A stretch of DNA of 7,337 nucleotides from NCBI GenBank assembly GCA_036489495.1, contig DASXFR010000065.1:1-7337 (forward strand), given 5' to 3'. The number at the start of each line of letters is the position of its first letter. The first letter of the stretch is position 1. Of this stretch, positions 6,231-7,337 are shown in pieces. This DNA comes from DASZIT01 sp036489495 (lineage in GTDB: Bacteria > Actinomycetota > Acidimicrobiia > Acidimicrobiales > RAAP-2). The translations under genes were made by a program, and so were the position numbers. Under the pieces are notes generated by a model. The model was not told where the DNA came from. It did no database searches and saw only the letters and a program-made list of their open reading frames with translations.

Positions 6231-7337
6231 ATGAAGAGCCGGGCAGCCATCCTCTGGGGGGTCAAAGATGACTGGCAGATCGAGGAGATCGACATCGGGG
6301 ACCCTGCCCCGGGTGAGGCGCTGGTCAAATGGAAGGCCGCCGGCCTGTGCCACTCCGACGAGCACTTCGTCACTGGGGACTTCGTGATGCCGGCGGAGGT
6401 GCGCCAGCAGACCGGGCTGGCCAGCCCGTTCCCGATGATCGGCGGCCATGAGGGTGCGGGAGTGGTGGTCGAAGTGGGCGCCGGGGTGAGCTCGGTCTCG
6501 GTGGGCGATTCGGTGGCCGCTTCCTTCATCCCCGCCTGCGGCCAGTGCCGCTATTGCGTGACCGGTCGCCAGAGCCTTTGCAACCAGGGCTCTCAGCTCA
6601 TGCAGCCGGGTCAGATGGTCGACGGAGTCGTGCGCCACTTCTGCCGGGGGGAGCCGCTCAACATCATGGCCAAGTGCGGCACCTTCGCCGAGCACACGTT
6701 GGTCTCGGAGCAATCCGTCGTCAAGGTCGACTCGGACTTACCCCCGACGGCAGTCGCCTTGGTGTCATGTGGCGTCGCCACCGGCTGGGGCTCGGCCGTG
6801 CGCCGGGCCGGCACCATCGCCGGGGATGTTGTCGTGGTGGTTGGTGTCGGCGGCGTCGGCATCAACGCGGTGCAGGGGGCAGCCATGGCCGGTGCTCGGG
6901 TGGTGGTTGCCGTCGATCCGGTGGAATTCAAGCGCGAGACCGCCCTCCAGCTGGGAGCCACCCACTCGGCCCCGAGCATGACCGAGGCCATCGAACTGGT
7001 TCGCGAGCTGACCCGAGGCGAGATGGCCGATCGGGTCATCATGGTCCCGAGCGTGATGCTCGGAGACCTCATGTTCGAGGGAATGGCCCTGACCGGCAAG
7101 GGAGGAACCTGCGTCGTCACGTCGGTGGCCCCGCTCATGCAGACCGAGGCTTCTATCAGCCTGCTGGACCTGGCCATGATGAACAAGGAGATCAAGGGAA
7201 CCATCTTCGGCTCGGGTAATCCGCGGTTCGACATACCCAACCTGCTGGCCATGTACCGGTCGGGCCAGCTCAAGCTGGATGAACTGGTGACCCGCACCTA
7301 TTCCCTCGACCAGATCAATGAGGGCTACCAGGACATG
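6231..7337 (+). CDS. NDMA-dependent (mycofactocin-associated) zinc alcohol dehydrogenase (partial, C-terminus cut by window edge)
   Basis: The frame is open for 369 codons to the right edge. The protein is a medium-chain zinc alcohol dehydrogenase. Catalytic-zinc ligands are C40 (GLCHSDEH), H73-E74 (GGHEGAG) and C180 (SCGVATGWGSA). Four structural-zinc cysteines lie at 103, 106, 109 and 117. The nucleotide site is GVGGVG (205-210), with D229 ending the second beta strand. Segments such as CGVATGWGSAV, GGVGINAVQGA, DPVEFKRE, GTIFGSGNPR and LDELVTRTY match the actinobacterial NDMA-dependent family, whose NAD is held tightly and recycled through mycofactocin or an artificial acceptor instead of free NAD. 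Relative to the shorter form of the family it has about 11 extra residues near 51-64. Family length suggests only some 15-20 residues are missing. It probably oxidises an alcohol to the aldehyde used by the neighbouring aldehyde dehydrogenase. Confidence 0.92.
   Translation, partial: MKSRAAILWGVKDDWQIEEIDIGDPAPGEALVKWKAAGLCHSDEHFVTGDFVMPAEVRQQTGLASPFPMIGGHEGAGVVVEVGAGVSSVSVGDSVAASFIPACGQCRYCVTGRQSLCNQGSQLMQPGQMVDGVVRHFCRGEPLNIMAKCGTFAEHTLVSEQSVVKVDSDLPPTAVALVSCGVATGWGSAVRRAGTIAGDVVVVVGVGGVGINAVQGAAMAGARVVVAVDPVEFKRETALQLGATHSAPSMTEAIELVRELTRGEMADRVIMVPSVMLGDLMFEGMALTGKGGTCVVTSVAPLMQTEASISLLDLAMMNKEIKGTIFGSGNPRFDIPNLLAMYRSGQLKLDELVTRTYSLDQINEGYQDM

Noticed and set aside
6204..7297. Minus-strand open frames (169 and 228 codons) opposite the alcohol dehydrogenase
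   Set aside because: The plus strand carries a convincing zinc dehydrogenase with a strong ribosome site; the antisense products show only Ser/Thr/Pro-rich composition.

Overview
The window looks like high-GC actinobacterial chromosome, possibly a mycobacterial relative or an uncultured acidimicrobial-type lineage. That assignment is inferred from GC-rich codon use, a GTG start, a lipoprotein with a Ser/Thr-rich linker, and an alcohol dehydrogenase of the NDMA-dependent (mycofactocin-linked) type. I see no phage, insertion sequence, CRISPR, tRNA or rRNA signal.

Layout: five genes lie on the minus strand and are read from right to left: an ABC-type solute-binding lipoprotein (4557-5888), an NAD(P)-dependent aldehyde dehydrogenase (2978-4456), a TetR-family regulator (2220-2867), a crotonase/enoyl-CoA hydratase-family protein (1367-2185) and an amidohydrolase-family metal hydrolase (1-1270, cut by the left edge). 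Gaps between them are about 100, 110, 34 and 96 bases, so they could form one operon, although a promoter-like sequence precedes the last gene. A sixth gene on the plus strand (6231-7337, cut by the right edge) is a zinc alcohol dehydrogenase. It diverges from the others across a 342-base control region that holds an AT-rich island and an imperfect inverted repeat.

Reading the genes together (inference): the set resembles a regulated catabolic cluster. A binding protein captures a small organic solute, the alcohol dehydrogenase and aldehyde dehydrogenase convert an alcohol to an acid, and the crotonase and amidohydrolase act on later CoA-linked or carboxylated intermediates. The TetR protein probably senses a pathway compound. 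No permease, ATPase, CoA ligase or mycofactocin synthesis gene is in view, and the substrate cannot be named from sequence alone.

No clearly novel system is visible. The points most worth a second look are a crotonase that has lost one of the two hydratase glutamates in an isomerase-like way, a perfect 16-bp palindrome just inside the amidohydrolase gene, and the structured divergent control region.
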